From the NCBI GenBank assembly GCA_041166085.1, contig JBEEFP010000081.1, positions 1-64,000 on the forward strand: a DNA stretch of 64,000 nucleotides, read 5' to 3'. Position numbers and translations under genes: made by a program. Shown here in pieces: positions 8,556-16,757 of the stretch. The first letter of the stretch is position 1. Every line of letters begins with the position of its first letter. The notes beneath the pieces are model-generated. The model had not been told where the DNA came from, searched no databases, and saw only the letters and a program-made list of their open reading frames with translations. The DNA comes from JBEEFP01 sp041166085 (lineage in GTDB: Bacteria; Actinomycetota; Acidimicrobiia; Acidimicrobiales; JAFATL01).

Positions 8556-8643
8556 GGAGGGATGCGAGAGCGGCCGAATCGGCACGCCTGGAGTGCGTGT
8601 GTCCCGCAAGGGACCGTGGGTTCAAATCCCACTCCCTCCGCCA
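8556..8643 (+). tRNA. tRNA-Ser (GGA)
   Basis: A full cloverleaf can be drawn. Acceptor GGAGGGA pairs with TCCCTCC, followed by discriminator G and an encoded CCA (8641-8643). The anticodon loop CTGGAGT gives GGA, and the long variable arm (TCCCGCAAGGGA) is typical for serine. The TTCAAAT T-loop is present. Confidence 0.95.
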
Positions 8644-8657
8644 GCGCCAGCCGCACT

Positions 8658-8700
8658 CTCGAGAAATGGCATACCGAATCGGTATGCCATTTCCTCGAGA
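8658..8700. terminator. Long palindromic hairpin after tRNA-Ser(GGA)
   Basis: About 21 bp of self-complementary sequence around a centre near 8678, with one extra C in the right arm. Outer arms read TCTCGAG/CTCGAGA. It lies 14 bases after the tRNA and 27 bases before the convergent caspase-like gene's stop, so it can end both. The outer arm and AAATGG block recur in the hairpin at 10482-10526. Confidence 0.7.
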
Positions 8701-8727
8701 AGCGGGCTGAAGCGGCGCTTCGGTGGG

Positions 8728-9813
8728 TCAGCCGCAGACATTGCCCAGCACGCAGTTCTGGCGGGGCGGCGTGGTGGTGGGCGGGCTGCCGCCACCCTGG
8801 CTGGGCGGGGTCGTCGTGGACGGCGACTGCTGGGGCGGAGCGGGTGCCGACGCGGCGGGCGGGCGCAGGTCGAGGGGGCCGGAGGACTGGTCGGACTCGA
8901 CGGGGACGCGGTCCGGGTAGTCGCGGGCGATGGCGTCGGATGCGTACGCGAATGCCGCTTGCACGCTGTCGGCCGCACGGCCTTCGACGATGGCCTGATG
9001 CACCATGTACTCGACCATGTACGACCGGGCGAAGCGGCTGTTCTCGTAGGCCAGGCCGTTGGCGGGGGCCGCGCCGGTGAGGATCCGACCGGGAGCGAGC
9101 ACCTCGGTGAAGCCACCGCCGTAGCAGCCGGCGATGCCGATCCATGCCTTGCGGGCTGCGAGCGGGGCGAGGCGGTCGGCCAGCTCGGCGTCGCGGATCT
9201 CGCCCATGTCGGAACCGACCAGCGCCTCGGTGCCCGGGCGCACCTTCACCGCGTGTCCCGCGTAGAAGAGCACCGCCACCGAGTCAGGACCGGCGTTGGC
9301 GACCAGCCAGTCGATCCCGTTCCGGATGGCGTCGGCGGACGCCGCGCCGTCGAGCAGCGTCCGCACCTGATCGGCCGGCGCGCCGAGCTGCAGCACGGCC
9401 TTCTGCACCTCGGCTGCGTCGTTCACCGCCGCGGAGAGGTCGTGGTCCGTGCCCGCGTAGTCGTTGATGCCGACGACGAGGGCCCACGTGCCGGAGCCGG
9501 TGGCCGCGCTCGGGACGACGGAGACGTGCCGGCGCGACGCGGCCGCGGCAGTACGGCCGGCCGCGGCCGCGGCAGTGGCCGTCGGTGCATCCCCGTCGAC
9601 GACGAAGGCGTTTGAGCCCGACGCCGGCGCCTGCGGCGCATGGGGCAGCGCAAGTCGGTCGAATCCGGCGCTTCCGACAACCCGCGTCGGGCCGGACGCC
9701 AATGTGGCAGCGCGGTCGTGGGCGAAGGTCGGTGCCGGGAGCGACGCTGCGAGGGCCACCGCCACGAGGGCAGCGGCCGCTGTCCAGCCGCGTCGGAGCA
9801 GTGTCGAGCGCAT
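8728..9813 (-). CDS. Secreted caspase-like (peptidase C14) protein
   Basis: The 361-residue product has a Sec-type signal peptide (hydrophobic run near 10-28, cleavage near THAHD), an Ala/Thr-rich linker, and a caspase fold starting at TWALVVGINDYAG near 109. The catalytic dyad is intact: H187 in LFYAGHAV and C230 in IGIAGCYGGG. The C-terminus is a Pro/Ser/Thr-rich tail (PPAASAPAPPQQ) ending with two cysteines. Prokaryotic caspase homologues cleave after basic or acidic residues, but substrate and role here are unknown. The ATG at 9813 places the signal peptide correctly; 42 in-frame residues further upstream are discounted. It is divergent from tadA with a 97-base gap. Confidence 0.82.
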   Translation of the reverse strand: MRSTLLRRGWTAAAALVAVALAASLPAPTFAHDRAATLASGPTRVVGSAGFDRLALPHAPQAPASGSNAFVVDGDAPTATAAAAAGRTAAAASRRHVSVVPSAATGSGTWALVVGINDYAGTDHDLSAAVNDAAEVQKAVLQLGAPADQVRTLLDGAASADAIRNGIDWLVANAGPDSVAVLFYAGHAVKVRPGTEALVGSDMGEIRDAELADRLAPLAARKAWIGIAGCYGGGFTEVLAPGRILTGAAPANGLAYENSRFARSYMVEYMVHQAIVEGRAADSVQAAFAYASDAIARDYPDRVPVESDQSSGPLDLRPPAASAPAPPQQSPSTTTPPSQGGGSPPTTTPPRQNCVLGNVCG

Positions 9814-9910
9814 CGGATTGCGAACCCCCACCGGCCGGACGGCCCCAGCGCCGCCCGAACGGTTCTGCCCAAGGAGTTCGCCGGAGGCCGCCGCGATCCC
9901 TCCCTGTACG

Positions 9911-10366
9911 GTGAAACTCGTGGACGACGACACGGCCATGGCGCTCGCGCTGGTCGAGGCCGAGGCCGCGCTGGATCACGACGACGTGCCGGTCGGCGCG
10001 GTCGTCGTCGTCGGCGGTGCCGTCATCGCCCGGCGTCACAACGAGCGGGAGCGCACCCAGGATCCGACGGCCCACGCCGAACTGCTTGCCCTGCGTGACG
10101 CGGCCGCCGCCCTCGGCACGTGGCGGCTTACTGACGCCACCCTCGTCGTGACCCTCGAGCCCTGCCCCATGTGCGCTGGCGCGCTGGTGGCGGCTCGCGT
10201 CGGTCGCCTCGTCTTCGGCGCGCCGGATCCCAAGGCGGGCGCATGCGGCTCGCTCTACAACCTCTGCGCCGACCCCCGTCTCAACCATGAGCTCCCGGTG
10301 ACGGCCGGCGTCATGGCCGAGCGGTCGGCGGCACTGTTGGGCGCGTTCTTCAGCACCCGCAGGTAA
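9911..10366 (+). CDS. tadA: tRNA-specific adenosine deaminase
   Basis: The ~151-residue product makes inosine at tRNA-Arg(ACG) position 34; that tRNA is itself encoded at 44669-44741. Zinc and catalytic residues are in HAE (H55, E57) and PCPMC (C85, C88). The C-terminal GSLYNLCADPRLNH segment is a TadA signature that separates it from cytidine deaminases. Start is uncertain among GTG 9911, GTG 9920 and ATG 9938. 9911 gives usual family length. A tRNA-Ser follows 13 bases after the stop. Confidence 0.92.
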   Translation: MKLVDDDTAMALALVEAEAALDHDDVPVGAVVVVGGAVIARRHNERERTQDPTAHAELLALRDAAAALGTWRLTDATLVVTLEPCPMCAGALVAARVGRLVFGAPDPKAGACGSLYNLCADPRLNHELPVTAGVMAERSAALLGAFFSTRR

Positions 10367-10379
10367 CCTCGACCGCTCC

Positions 10380-10466
10380 GGAGGGGTGCGAGAGCGGCCG
10401 AATCGGACGGTCTCGAAAACCGTTGTGGGGGCGACCTCACCGTGGGTTCAAATCCCACCCCCTCCG
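10380..10466 (+). tRNA. tRNA-Ser (CGA)
   Basis: Acceptor GGAGGGG pairs with CCCCTCC (10459-10465), with discriminator G at 10466. The anticodon loop CTCGAAA gives CGA. A long class-II variable arm is present. CCA is not encoded (CAC follows), unlike the GGA, GCT and TGA tRNA-Ser genes in this window. Confidence 0.95.
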
Positions 10467-10481
10467 CACAGAAAACCTCAC

Positions 10482-10526
10482 TCTCGAGGAAATGGGGTAC
10501 GGAATCCGTACCCCATTTCCTCGAGA
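10482..10526. terminator. Perfect 22-bp palindromic hairpin after tRNA-Ser(CGA)
   Basis: Arms 10482-10503 and 10505-10526 are exact reverse complements around a single central base (10504). Outer arms read TCTCGAGGAAATGG. It starts 15 bases after the tRNA, the same geometry as the hairpin at 8658-8700, and lies 45 bases before the ABC transporter gene. Probable tRNA terminator. Confidence 0.75.
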
Positions 10527-10570
10527 CGGGCGGTGGTTAGCGCGACGGGCTCCCGTACCCTCGTAGCGAC

Positions 10571-12508
10571 ATGCGCATGATGGGACCGCACGGGCTGATG
10601 GGGCGCGACCCCGAGCTGGTTGCCGGCAAGACGGTGGACCGGCAGGTGGTCAAGCGCGTCTGGCGTTTCGCCCGCCCCTACCGCTGGATGCTCTTGCTCT
10701 TCCTCGGCACGATCGTGCTCACCGCGCTCGTCGAGGTTGCCCCGCCGCTGCTGTTCCGGCGCCTCATCGACATCCTCGTCAGCCACAAGGCGAGCATCGA
10801 GGGCCACGCCTTCCCGAGCGGAAGCCTGCGCACCATCAACCTGCTGGCCGGAGCCGCACTGGGGTTGGCGCTCGCCGACGCGCTGCTGGGCATTGCCCAG
10901 CGCTGGTGGTCGGCCCGCATCGGTGAAGGCGTCATCTTCGACCTCCGCGTGGCGCTGTTCGACCACGTGGCCCGCATGCCCGTCGCCTTCTTCACCCGCA
11001 CCCAGACCGGCGCACTCATCAGTCGGCTGAACAACGACGTCATCGGCGCGCAGCAGGCCCTCACGGGCACCCTCGGCACGGTGGTCTCCAACGTCATCGG
11101 GCTCGCCACCACCCTCGCCGTGATGTTCGCCCTCGAGTGGCGGCTGACCCTGATGTCCCTCGTGGTGCTCCCGGCATTCATCATTCCCGCAAAGCGCGTG
11201 GGGCGGCGGCTGCAGAAGATCACGCGAGAGGGCATGCAGGTGAACGCGTCGATGAACGCGACGATGACAGAACGCTTCAACGTGGCGGGCGCCCTGCTCG
11301 TGAAGCTGTTCGGCACCTACGACGCAGAGACCACCAGCTTCTCGGACCGGGCCGGACGGGTGCGGGACATCGGCATCAAGAGCGCCATGTACGGACGGGT
11401 CTTCTTCGTCGCCATGGGGCTGGTCGGCGCCATCGGCACCGCTCTCGTGTACTGGCTGGGCGCCCGCATGGTGATCGCGGGGACCTTCAGCACGGGCACC
11501 ATCGTGGCCTTCGCGCTGTACGTGAGCCGGATCTACATGCCGCTCACCAGTCTCACCAACGCGCGCATCGACCTCATGACCGCATTCGTGTCCTTCGATC
11601 GTGTCTTCGAGGTGCTGGACACGCCCCCGTCGATCACCGATCGCCCCGGCGCCCACGACCTGGTCGAGCCTGAGGGCCACCTCGAGGTCGAGGACGTGTG
11701 GTTCCGCTATCCCGCGGGCAGCGCGGTGTCGATCGCGTCGCTCGAGGGCGATGGCACCGCGCCGCTCAGCGACCAGCCGTCCGATTGGATCCTCAAGGGC
11801 GTGTCGTTCCGCGCCGAGCCCGGCCACATGGTGGCGCTCGTCGGGCCGTCGGGTGCAGGAAAGACCACGCTCTCCACCCTCATCCCCCGGCTCTACGACG
11901 TGACGTCGGGGGCGGTGCGAGTGGACGGCCACGACGTGCGCGACCTCACCTTGGCCAGCCTCACCGCCGCGGTCGGCGTCGTCACCCAGGACGCCCACAT
12001 GTTCCACGACACCGTCGCCGCCAACCTGCGGTACGCCAAGCCGGAGGCCACCGACGAGGAGCTCGTGCGCGCGTGCCGCGCCGCCCGCATCCACGACGTC
12101 ATCGCCGCCCTCTCGGAGGGCTACGACACCGTCGTCGGCGAGCGCGGTTACCGCATGTCGGGCGGCGAGAAGCAACGGCTGGCCATCGCGCGCGTCCTGC
12201 TCAAGGATCCCGCCATCGTCATCCTCGACGAGGCGACGGCCCACCTCGACTCCGAGACCGAGCTGCTCATCCAGCAGGCGCTGGCCGAGGCCCTCTCGGG
12301 TCGGACGTCGGTGGTGATCGCCCACCGCCTGTCGACGGTCCAGGCGGCAGACGAGATCCTCGTCGTCGACGAAGGGCGCATCGTCGAGCGCGGTACCCAC
12401 GCGCAGCTGCTCCGCGGTGGTGGGCTCTACGAAGAGCTCTACGAGACGCAGTACCTGCGGCCTGGTCCGGCCGCGGGCGGGGTCAGCGCCCAGCCAGAGG
12501 CAGGCTGA
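10571..12508 (+). CDS. ABC transporter, fused permease/ATP-binding exporter
   Basis: The 645-residue half-transporter has a six-helix type-IV exporter membrane domain (about 35-330, with the FFTRTQTGALISRLNNDV coupling helix) and a C-terminal ATPase. Walker A is GPSGAGKTT near 425, the signature is MSGGEKQR near 529 (Met replaces the usual Leu), Walker B is VILDEAT, and the H-loop is IAHRLS. An insert of about 20 residues (GSAVSIASLEGDGTAPLSDQ) sits between the first ATPase strand and Walker A. It would act as a dimer exporting lipids or drugs; substrate unknown. Its 3' end overlaps the convergent histidine kinase gene by 26 bases. Confidence 0.92.
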   Translation: MRMMGPHGLMGRDPELVAGKTVDRQVVKRVWRFARPYRWMLLLFLGTIVLTALVEVAPPLLFRRLIDILVSHKASIEGHAFPSGSLRTINLLAGAALGLALADALLGIAQRWWSARIGEGVIFDLRVALFDHVARMPVAFFTRTQTGALISRLNNDVIGAQQALTGTLGTVVSNVIGLATTLAVMFALEWRLTLMSLVVLPAFIIPAKRVGRRLQKITREGMQVNASMNATMTERFNVAGALLVKLFGTYDAETTSFSDRAGRVRDIGIKSAMYGRVFFVAMGLVGAIGTALVYWLGARMVIAGTFSTGTIVAFALYVSRIYMPLTSLTNARIDLMTAFVSFDRVFEVLDTPPSITDRPGAHDLVEPEGHLEVEDVWFRYPAGSAVSIASLEGDGTAPLSDQPSDWILKGVSFRAEPGHMVALVGPSGAGKTTLSTLIPRLYDVTSGAVRVDGHDVRDLTLASLTAAVGVVTQDAHMFHDTVAANLRYAKPEATDEELVRACRAARIHDVIAALSEGYDTVVGERGYRMSGGEKQRLAIARVLLKDPAIVILDEATAHLDSETELLIQQALAEALSGRTSVVIAHRLSTVQAADEILVVDEGRIVERGTHAQLLRGGGLYEELYETQYLRPGPAAGGVSAQPEAG

Positions 12509-13988
12509 AGAAGAACGTCGAGCCGACGGCGGGCTGCGACCGCACACCCACGTCGCCACCCATCAGGCGCACGTAATCGCGCACGAGAGCGAGCCCGATG
12601 CCCGTGCCGCGCGAGCGCGACGTCCCGGGCTGGGCCCGCCAGAAGGGATCGAAGGCCTGGGCCGCCTCGGCCGGACTCAGGCCCACGCCGCGGTCGGCGA
12701 CCTCGACCAGCACGTGATCGCCGTCGACCCTGGCCCGCACGGTGATGGGCGTGCCGGGCTCGGAGTACTTGACGGCGTTGGAGAGCAAGTTCCAGACCGT
12801 CCGCCGCAGCAGCGTGGGGTCCGCGCTCACGCGCACCTCCGCGCACTCCACTGTCATGGGCCGCCCCGCCAGCAACGGACCGACCTCCTCGACTGCAGCC
12901 TCGAGCTCGCGCCGGAGCTCGAGGTCGGCCACATGGGCACTGAGACGACCGGCCTCGGCCGCCGAGAAGTCGAGCAGTCCCTCGACAAGCTCGGTGAGCT
13001 CGGCGCTGTGGTGACGGATGCGGTTGACGAACCGACGCCGGTCGGTCTCCTCGATGGACTCCCACAGCCGGTCGAGCGTGCCCGCGAAGCCGGAGATGCA
13101 CGTGAGCGGCGTGCGCAACTCGTGGGACACCGACGCCACGAGCTCGCGACGGAGATCGAGCATCTCCTGCAGCTCGGCGACGAGCGACTGCTCGAGCTCG
13201 TGCTGTTGCAGATTGGCGAGCGCGAGCCCTGCGAACGACGCGAACGTGCGCGCCAGGTCGAGCTCGCCGGGCAGGTAGGTGTGGACCTCGGCGGTGAGGA
13301 CGGCCAACACGCCGAGGGCGTCGCCTTCCCTCGACGGGAGCGCAACGAGCAGCTCCCTGGTGGGCGCGTCGTCCCGCTCAGCGGCCCGACGGGCCAGCGC
13401 CACCGCAGCTGCCGCCCGCAGACCGGCCTGATCGCGCGGCGCCTCACCGGCCACCGCCTCGAGGGCCAAACCGTCCGGCCCGGTGACGAACAGGGCACAC
13501 GTCTCGGCCCCCAGCAGGCGGCGGGCCCCTTCGACGATGCCGGCGAAGATCGCCTCGCGCTCCGCCGCCGATGTGACGAGCAGCGCCACCCGCTGCAGCT
13601 CGCCGGCGCGGCGCGTGAGGTCGTGGGTCCGCCATGCCCGCTCGACGATCTGGGGCAGGGTGCGGAGGTACGCGCCGTCCTTGGTCACGTAGTCGATCGC
13701 GCCCGCGCGCATCGCCTCCACCGCCACGCTCTCCGAGCCCATGCCGGTGAGCATCACGACTGACGGGCCGCCCCTGTCACGGATGGCGGCCAACGCGTCG
13801 AGTCCGGACATGCCGGGCAGGCGGTAGTCGAGGAGCACCAGGTCGACGTCGTCGAGCTCGCCGAGCGCCTCTGAGGCGCTGCTCGCCACCGTCACGTGAA
13901 TGCCGGCGTCGGTGAGTCGACGCCTCGCCAGCGCGCGATGGTCCGGGTCGTCGTCCACGACCAACACGCGAATGGCCGATCCCACCAT
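12483..13988 (-). CDS. Hybrid sensor kinase with N-terminal receiver, GAF and histidine-kinase domains
   Basis: The ~501-residue soluble protein has domains in the order receiver (IRVLVVDDDPDH start, phospho-Asp in LVLLDYRLPGMSG, Lys in DYVTKDG), GAF-like (about 135-265), HisKA (SVSHELRTPL) and HATPase (NLLSNAVKYSEPG, DRGVGL, GTGIGLALVRDY). A receiver in front of the kinase suggests it takes a phosphoryl signal from another kinase, probably the neighbour encoded at 14432-16228 or the single-domain receiver at 14016-14435. ATG 13988 was preferred over GTG 13997. It overlaps the ABC exporter tail to tail by 26 bases, so transcription through either could affect the other. Confidence 0.88.
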   Translation of the reverse strand: MVGSAIRVLVVDDDPDHRALARRRLTDAGIHVTVASSASEALGELDDVDLVLLDYRLPGMSGLDALAAIRDRGGPSVVMLTGMGSESVAVEAMRAGAIDYVTKDGAYLRTLPQIVERAWRTHDLTRRAGELQRVALLVTSAAEREAIFAGIVEGARRLLGAETCALFVTGPDGLALEAVAGEAPRDQAGLRAAAAVALARRAAERDDAPTRELLVALPSREGDALGVLAVLTAEVHTYLPGELDLARTFASFAGLALANLQQHELEQSLVAELQEMLDLRRELVASVSHELRTPLTCISGFAGTLDRLWESIEETDRRRFVNRIRHHSAELTELVEGLLDFSAAEAGRLSAHVADLELRRELEAAVEEVGPLLAGRPMTVECAEVRVSADPTLLRRTVWNLLSNAVKYSEPGTPITVRARVDGDHVLVEVADRGVGLSPAEAAQAFDPFWRAQPGTSRSRGTGIGLALVRDYVRLMGGDVGVRSQPAVGSTFFFSLPLAGR

Positions 13989-14015
13989 CGGGAGCACGCT
14001 AGGGCGTGCCCGCGC

Positions 14016-14435
14016 TCATGCCGGCTCGGGAAGCGACGCCAGCGACGTCCAGTACGAGGACACCCGACGCAGGCCCTCGCGGAGCCCAGCGCCACTCGCC
14101 GGCTTCGTGACGTACGAGTTCCCGCCCAGCCGGTACGCGGCGTTCACGTCCTCGGGCCGCTCCGACGACGTCAGCACGACGATCGGGATGGACCGAGTGC
14201 GCTCGTCGCTCTTGATGCGCTCGAGCACCTCGAGTCCGTTGAGCTTCGGCATCTTGATGTCCAGGAGGATGAGATGCGGCGGCTTCTCCGCCCCGTAGAC
14301 GGCCTGCAACGCCTGCTCGCCGTCGGCCGCGGTCTCGATGTCGAGCTCGACGCCGGGCACCTCGCGCAGGGCCCGCACGGTGAGGAACAGGTGGTCCTCG
14401 TTGTCGTCCGCCACCAGCACCCTCAGGGTCGTCAC
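14016..14435 (-). CDS. Single-domain response regulator (Rcp1-like)
   Basis: The 139-residue product consists of one receiver domain with no output domain: acidic pair ADDNED near 9-14, phospho-Asp in LILLDIKMPKLNG, Thr in VVLTSSE, and Lys in YVTKPA. The longer loop VYGAEKPPHL is typical of the Rcp/CheY-like regulators that partner phytochrome-type or GAF kinases. Its GTG start overlaps the stop of the upstream kinase (GTGA, 14432-14435), so the two are coupled, and a 27-base gap separates it from the downstream hybrid kinase. Likely a phospho-relay shuttle between the two kinases. Confidence 0.9.
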   Translation of the reverse strand: MTTLRVLVADDNEDHLFLTVRALREVPGVELDIETAADGEQALQAVYGAEKPPHLILLDIKMPKLNGLEVLERIKSDERTRSIPIVVLTSSERPEDVNAAYRLGGNSYVTKPASGAGLREGLRRVSSYWTSLASLPEPA

Positions 14436-16228
14436 CTGTTTGCCTCCACGGTCGGCGCGTCGGTCGGGGAGACCGCCACGAGGGGAAGAGTCATTCGGAG
14501 ATCGGTGCCCGACGTTGCGGGGGCGATGCGCATCTCGCCGCCGACCTGCTCGACGATCTTGCGGCAGATGGCGAGACCCATCCCAGTGCCTGCAGACGTC
14601 GAGTCGCGCGCCTCGAGCCGTTCGAAGACCCCGAACACGCGCTCACGGTAGGGCTCGGGGATCCCCACGCCGTCGTCGGCGACGGAGACCTCCGTCCGGC
14701 CATGCGGACCGCCATGGGCGCTGATCCGGATGCACACGTCGGGTCGGCCGCCGTGGCGCGCCGCGTTCTCGATGAGGTTCGTGAACAGCTGACGGGCCCG
14801 CACCGCGTTCATGCGGACGGTCGGTAGCGCGTCGGCCGCCACCACCAGGGCCGGGTGCCGGGCGCGGGCCGCCTCGGAGACCTCGGCGACCAGCCCGCTC
14901 AGGTCGACGTCGGAGGGCTCGGTCTGCACGCGCCCGATGCGCGACAGCTCGAGCAGGTCCTGGATGAGCGCCTGCATGTACTCCGCGCTCGCGCCCATGC
15001 GCTCGATGAAGTACCGGCCCTCGTCGTTCAATCGGTCGGCGTGGTCGATGCGCAAGTACTCGAGGTAGCCGAGCAGGGTGATCAGCGGGCTCTTGAGGTC
15101 GTGGCTGACGCCGTACACGAGCGTCTCCAGCTCGGTGTTGGCCTGCTCGATCGTCCGTCGGGCCTCGCGCTCGCGCGCGAACAGCTCAGCCCGCTCGAGG
15201 GCGATGTCGGTGAAGATCCCCAACCCGGTGAGCAGGCTGATCTCCTCGGCTCCGAAGAAGGGGGTGAACGGCGTGGCCGGCACCGCCAGCCAACCGTCCC
15301 GGAGGGGTAGGGCGAGCACCGCCGGGTTGCCGTCGATGATGAGGGGCTCGCGGACCTGCAGGCTGCGGAGTGGTACCGCGAGCTCCAGGGCCTCCATGTC
15401 GGTGAGCCCGTGGCTGGCCTTGGGCCGACCGTCCTCCGACACGAGCAGGGCTCCAGAGGTCCCGAAGATGCGGGCGACGTGCGGCAACAGCACCGCCGCG
15501 ACCTCACGGGCCGTGACGACGCCCATGAGCTCCACCTCGGCCGTCCGCAGCGCCGCCGACTCGCGACGTCGCCACACCATGCGCAGCCACGCCGGGGGCA
15601 CGAACCCGATCAGGAAGAAGAGCGCGGCCACCGCCGGCAACGCCTTGGTGACATCCTGCACCAGCCCCGGTTGGTCGTTGGCAGGCAGCGCGCCCGGGAG
15701 GATGGCGACGATGAGGAGCAGGGCTCCGACCGCGAGCATCCGCATGCGCCGTCGCGTCACCGTGGGCTGCCCGGTGCCGGCCCGCCACAGGCGCAGGCTC
15801 ACCACCCCGCCCAGGAACGCCCACTGGGCCACGATGCCGAGCACGTAGATCTCGAACCAGACCGGGCGGGGGTCGTTTGCGCCGGGCAGCCGCGGAACCA
15901 CGAGGGTGGCGACGAGGCCTGCGGCCGTCACCAGCTGGGCGGCGCGCTCGAGGGACTTCGGCGGTGGCGTGAAGGCGGCCGTGAACCGGTACAGGAAGTA
16001 CGGGTAGAGCACGATCAGCACGACCAGCGCCTTGAGCACCACCAGCCCCGCCACGCCGCCCGGGTTGTCCGGGAGGAACAGTCCGGAGACGATCACCGCG
16101 CCCAGCGTGCCGAACGTGGCGGACAGCCACGCCGACGGCACGTCGCCCTGCCGCCGCCGCAGCCGGAGCACGACGAACGCCAGGAACCCGAAGGCAATGG
16201 CGTTGAGCACCTCGACGGTGGATCCCAT
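14432..16228 (-). CDS. Membrane histidine kinase with multi-helix sensor and GAF domains
   Basis: The 598-residue product has about seven to eight predicted membrane helices in the first ~235 residues (for example NAIAFGFLAFVVLRL, GLVVLKALVVLIVLYPYFLY, ALPAVAALFFLIGFVPP). A GAF-like region (about 260-390), HisKA (YGVSHDLKSPLITLLGYLEY) and HATPase (NLIENAARHGG, DDGVGIPE, GTGMGLAICRKIV) follow. The DLKSP variant of the H-box is typical of kinases that pair with Rcp-type receivers. ATG 16228 is the first start that allows the N-terminal helix. Signal unknown; the cupredoxin gene just upstream hints at a redox or copper-linked envelope role, which is only inference. Confidence 0.88.
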   Translation of the reverse strand: MGSTVEVLNAIAFGFLAFVVLRLRRRQGDVPSAWLSATFGTLGAVIVSGLFLPDNPGGVAGLVVLKALVVLIVLYPYFLYRFTAAFTPPPKSLERAAQLVTAAGLVATLVVPRLPGANDPRPVWFEIYVLGIVAQWAFLGGVVSLRLWRAGTGQPTVTRRRMRMLAVGALLLIVAILPGALPANDQPGLVQDVTKALPAVAALFFLIGFVPPAWLRMVWRRRESAALRTAEVELMGVVTAREVAAVLLPHVARIFGTSGALLVSEDGRPKASHGLTDMEALELAVPLRSLQVREPLIIDGNPAVLALPLRDGWLAVPATPFTPFFGAEEISLLTGLGIFTDIALERAELFAREREARRTIEQANTELETLVYGVSHDLKSPLITLLGYLEYLRIDHADRLNDEGRYFIERMGASAEYMQALIQDLLELSRIGRVQTEPSDVDLSGLVAEVSEAARARHPALVVAADALPTVRMNAVRARQLFTNLIENAARHGGRPDVCIRISAHGGPHGRTEVSVADDGVGIPEPYRERVFGVFERLEARDSTSAGTGMGLAICRKIVEQVGGEMRIAPATSGTDLRMTLPLVAVSPTDAPTVEANR

Positions 16229-16305
16229 GTCGCCGCCGAGTGTCGGGCCCGCAGCACCCGCCGTCAACCACGGCGCGGTGTTCCTGGGTATATGTCCGAC
16301 TTGTC

Positions 16306-16323
16306 GGGCGGGAATGCCCGCCC
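16306..16323. terminator. GC hairpin between cupredoxin and kinase genes
   Basis: GGGCGGG (16306-16312) and CCCGCCC (16317-16323) are separated by AATG. It lies 39 bases beyond the cupredoxin stop on the minus strand and 78 bases before the kinase start. Plausible partial terminator separating the two units. Confidence 0.5.
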
Positions 16324-16362
16324 GCCGCCGTCCCGGGAGGCAGGGACCCAGGAGGGAAGGGC

Positions 16363-16728
16363 CTAGGAGACGTCGACCTCGCCCGTCATGCCGGAGTGCA
16401 GCGTGCACTCGTAGTTGTAGGTGCCGGCCTTGTCGAAAGTATGGGTGAAGGTGCCGTCGCTCTTGTTGTCGGACTTGAACGAGCTGTCCTTGGCCGTGAT
16501 GTTGTGGAGGACGCTCTCTCCCCACTTCCAGGTCACGGTGTCACCCGCGTGCACCCGCAGCGTGTCCGGGTTGAACTTGAGGTCCTTCAGGGTGACGGTC
16601 GTCCCCGTGGCTCCGGCTGCGGTGGTGTTCGATGCCGATCCGCCGTCGCTGCTGGAGCCGCACGCGCCTGCGGCAAGGGCGAGGGCGAGGACGAACGGGA
16701 CGATCCGCAGCTTGGCCATGCGCCGCAT
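16363..16728 (-). CDS. Cupredoxin (plastocyanin-like) lipoprotein
   Basis: The 121-residue product has a lipoprotein signal (positive start, hydrophobic FVLALALAAGAC, lipidated C23), a Ser/Thr linker and a small blue-copper domain. Type-1 copper ligands are H75 (VLHNIT) and the cluster C108, H111, M114 in YECTLHSGMTG. It should be an outer-leaflet electron carrier. The start may be ATG 16728 or ATG 16719; both keep the signal. It follows the MBL-hydrolase gene by 29 bases on the same strand. Confidence 0.88.
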   Translation of the reverse strand: MRRMAKLRIVPFVLALALAAGACGSSSDGGSASNTTAAGATGTTVTLKDLKFNPDTLRVHAGDTVTWKWGESVLHNITAKDSSFKSDNKSDGTFTHTFDKAGTYNYECTLHSGMTGEVDVS

Positions 16729-16757
16729 AGTGCCAGCGGCCCCAGCGCTTTCCCAAC

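Noticed and set aside
10478..12559. Minus-strand reading frame of 693 codons opposite the ABC exporter
   Set aside because: The exporter has all ABC motifs and intact membrane helices; the reverse frame has only Arg/His/Val/Asp-rich low-complexity sequence.
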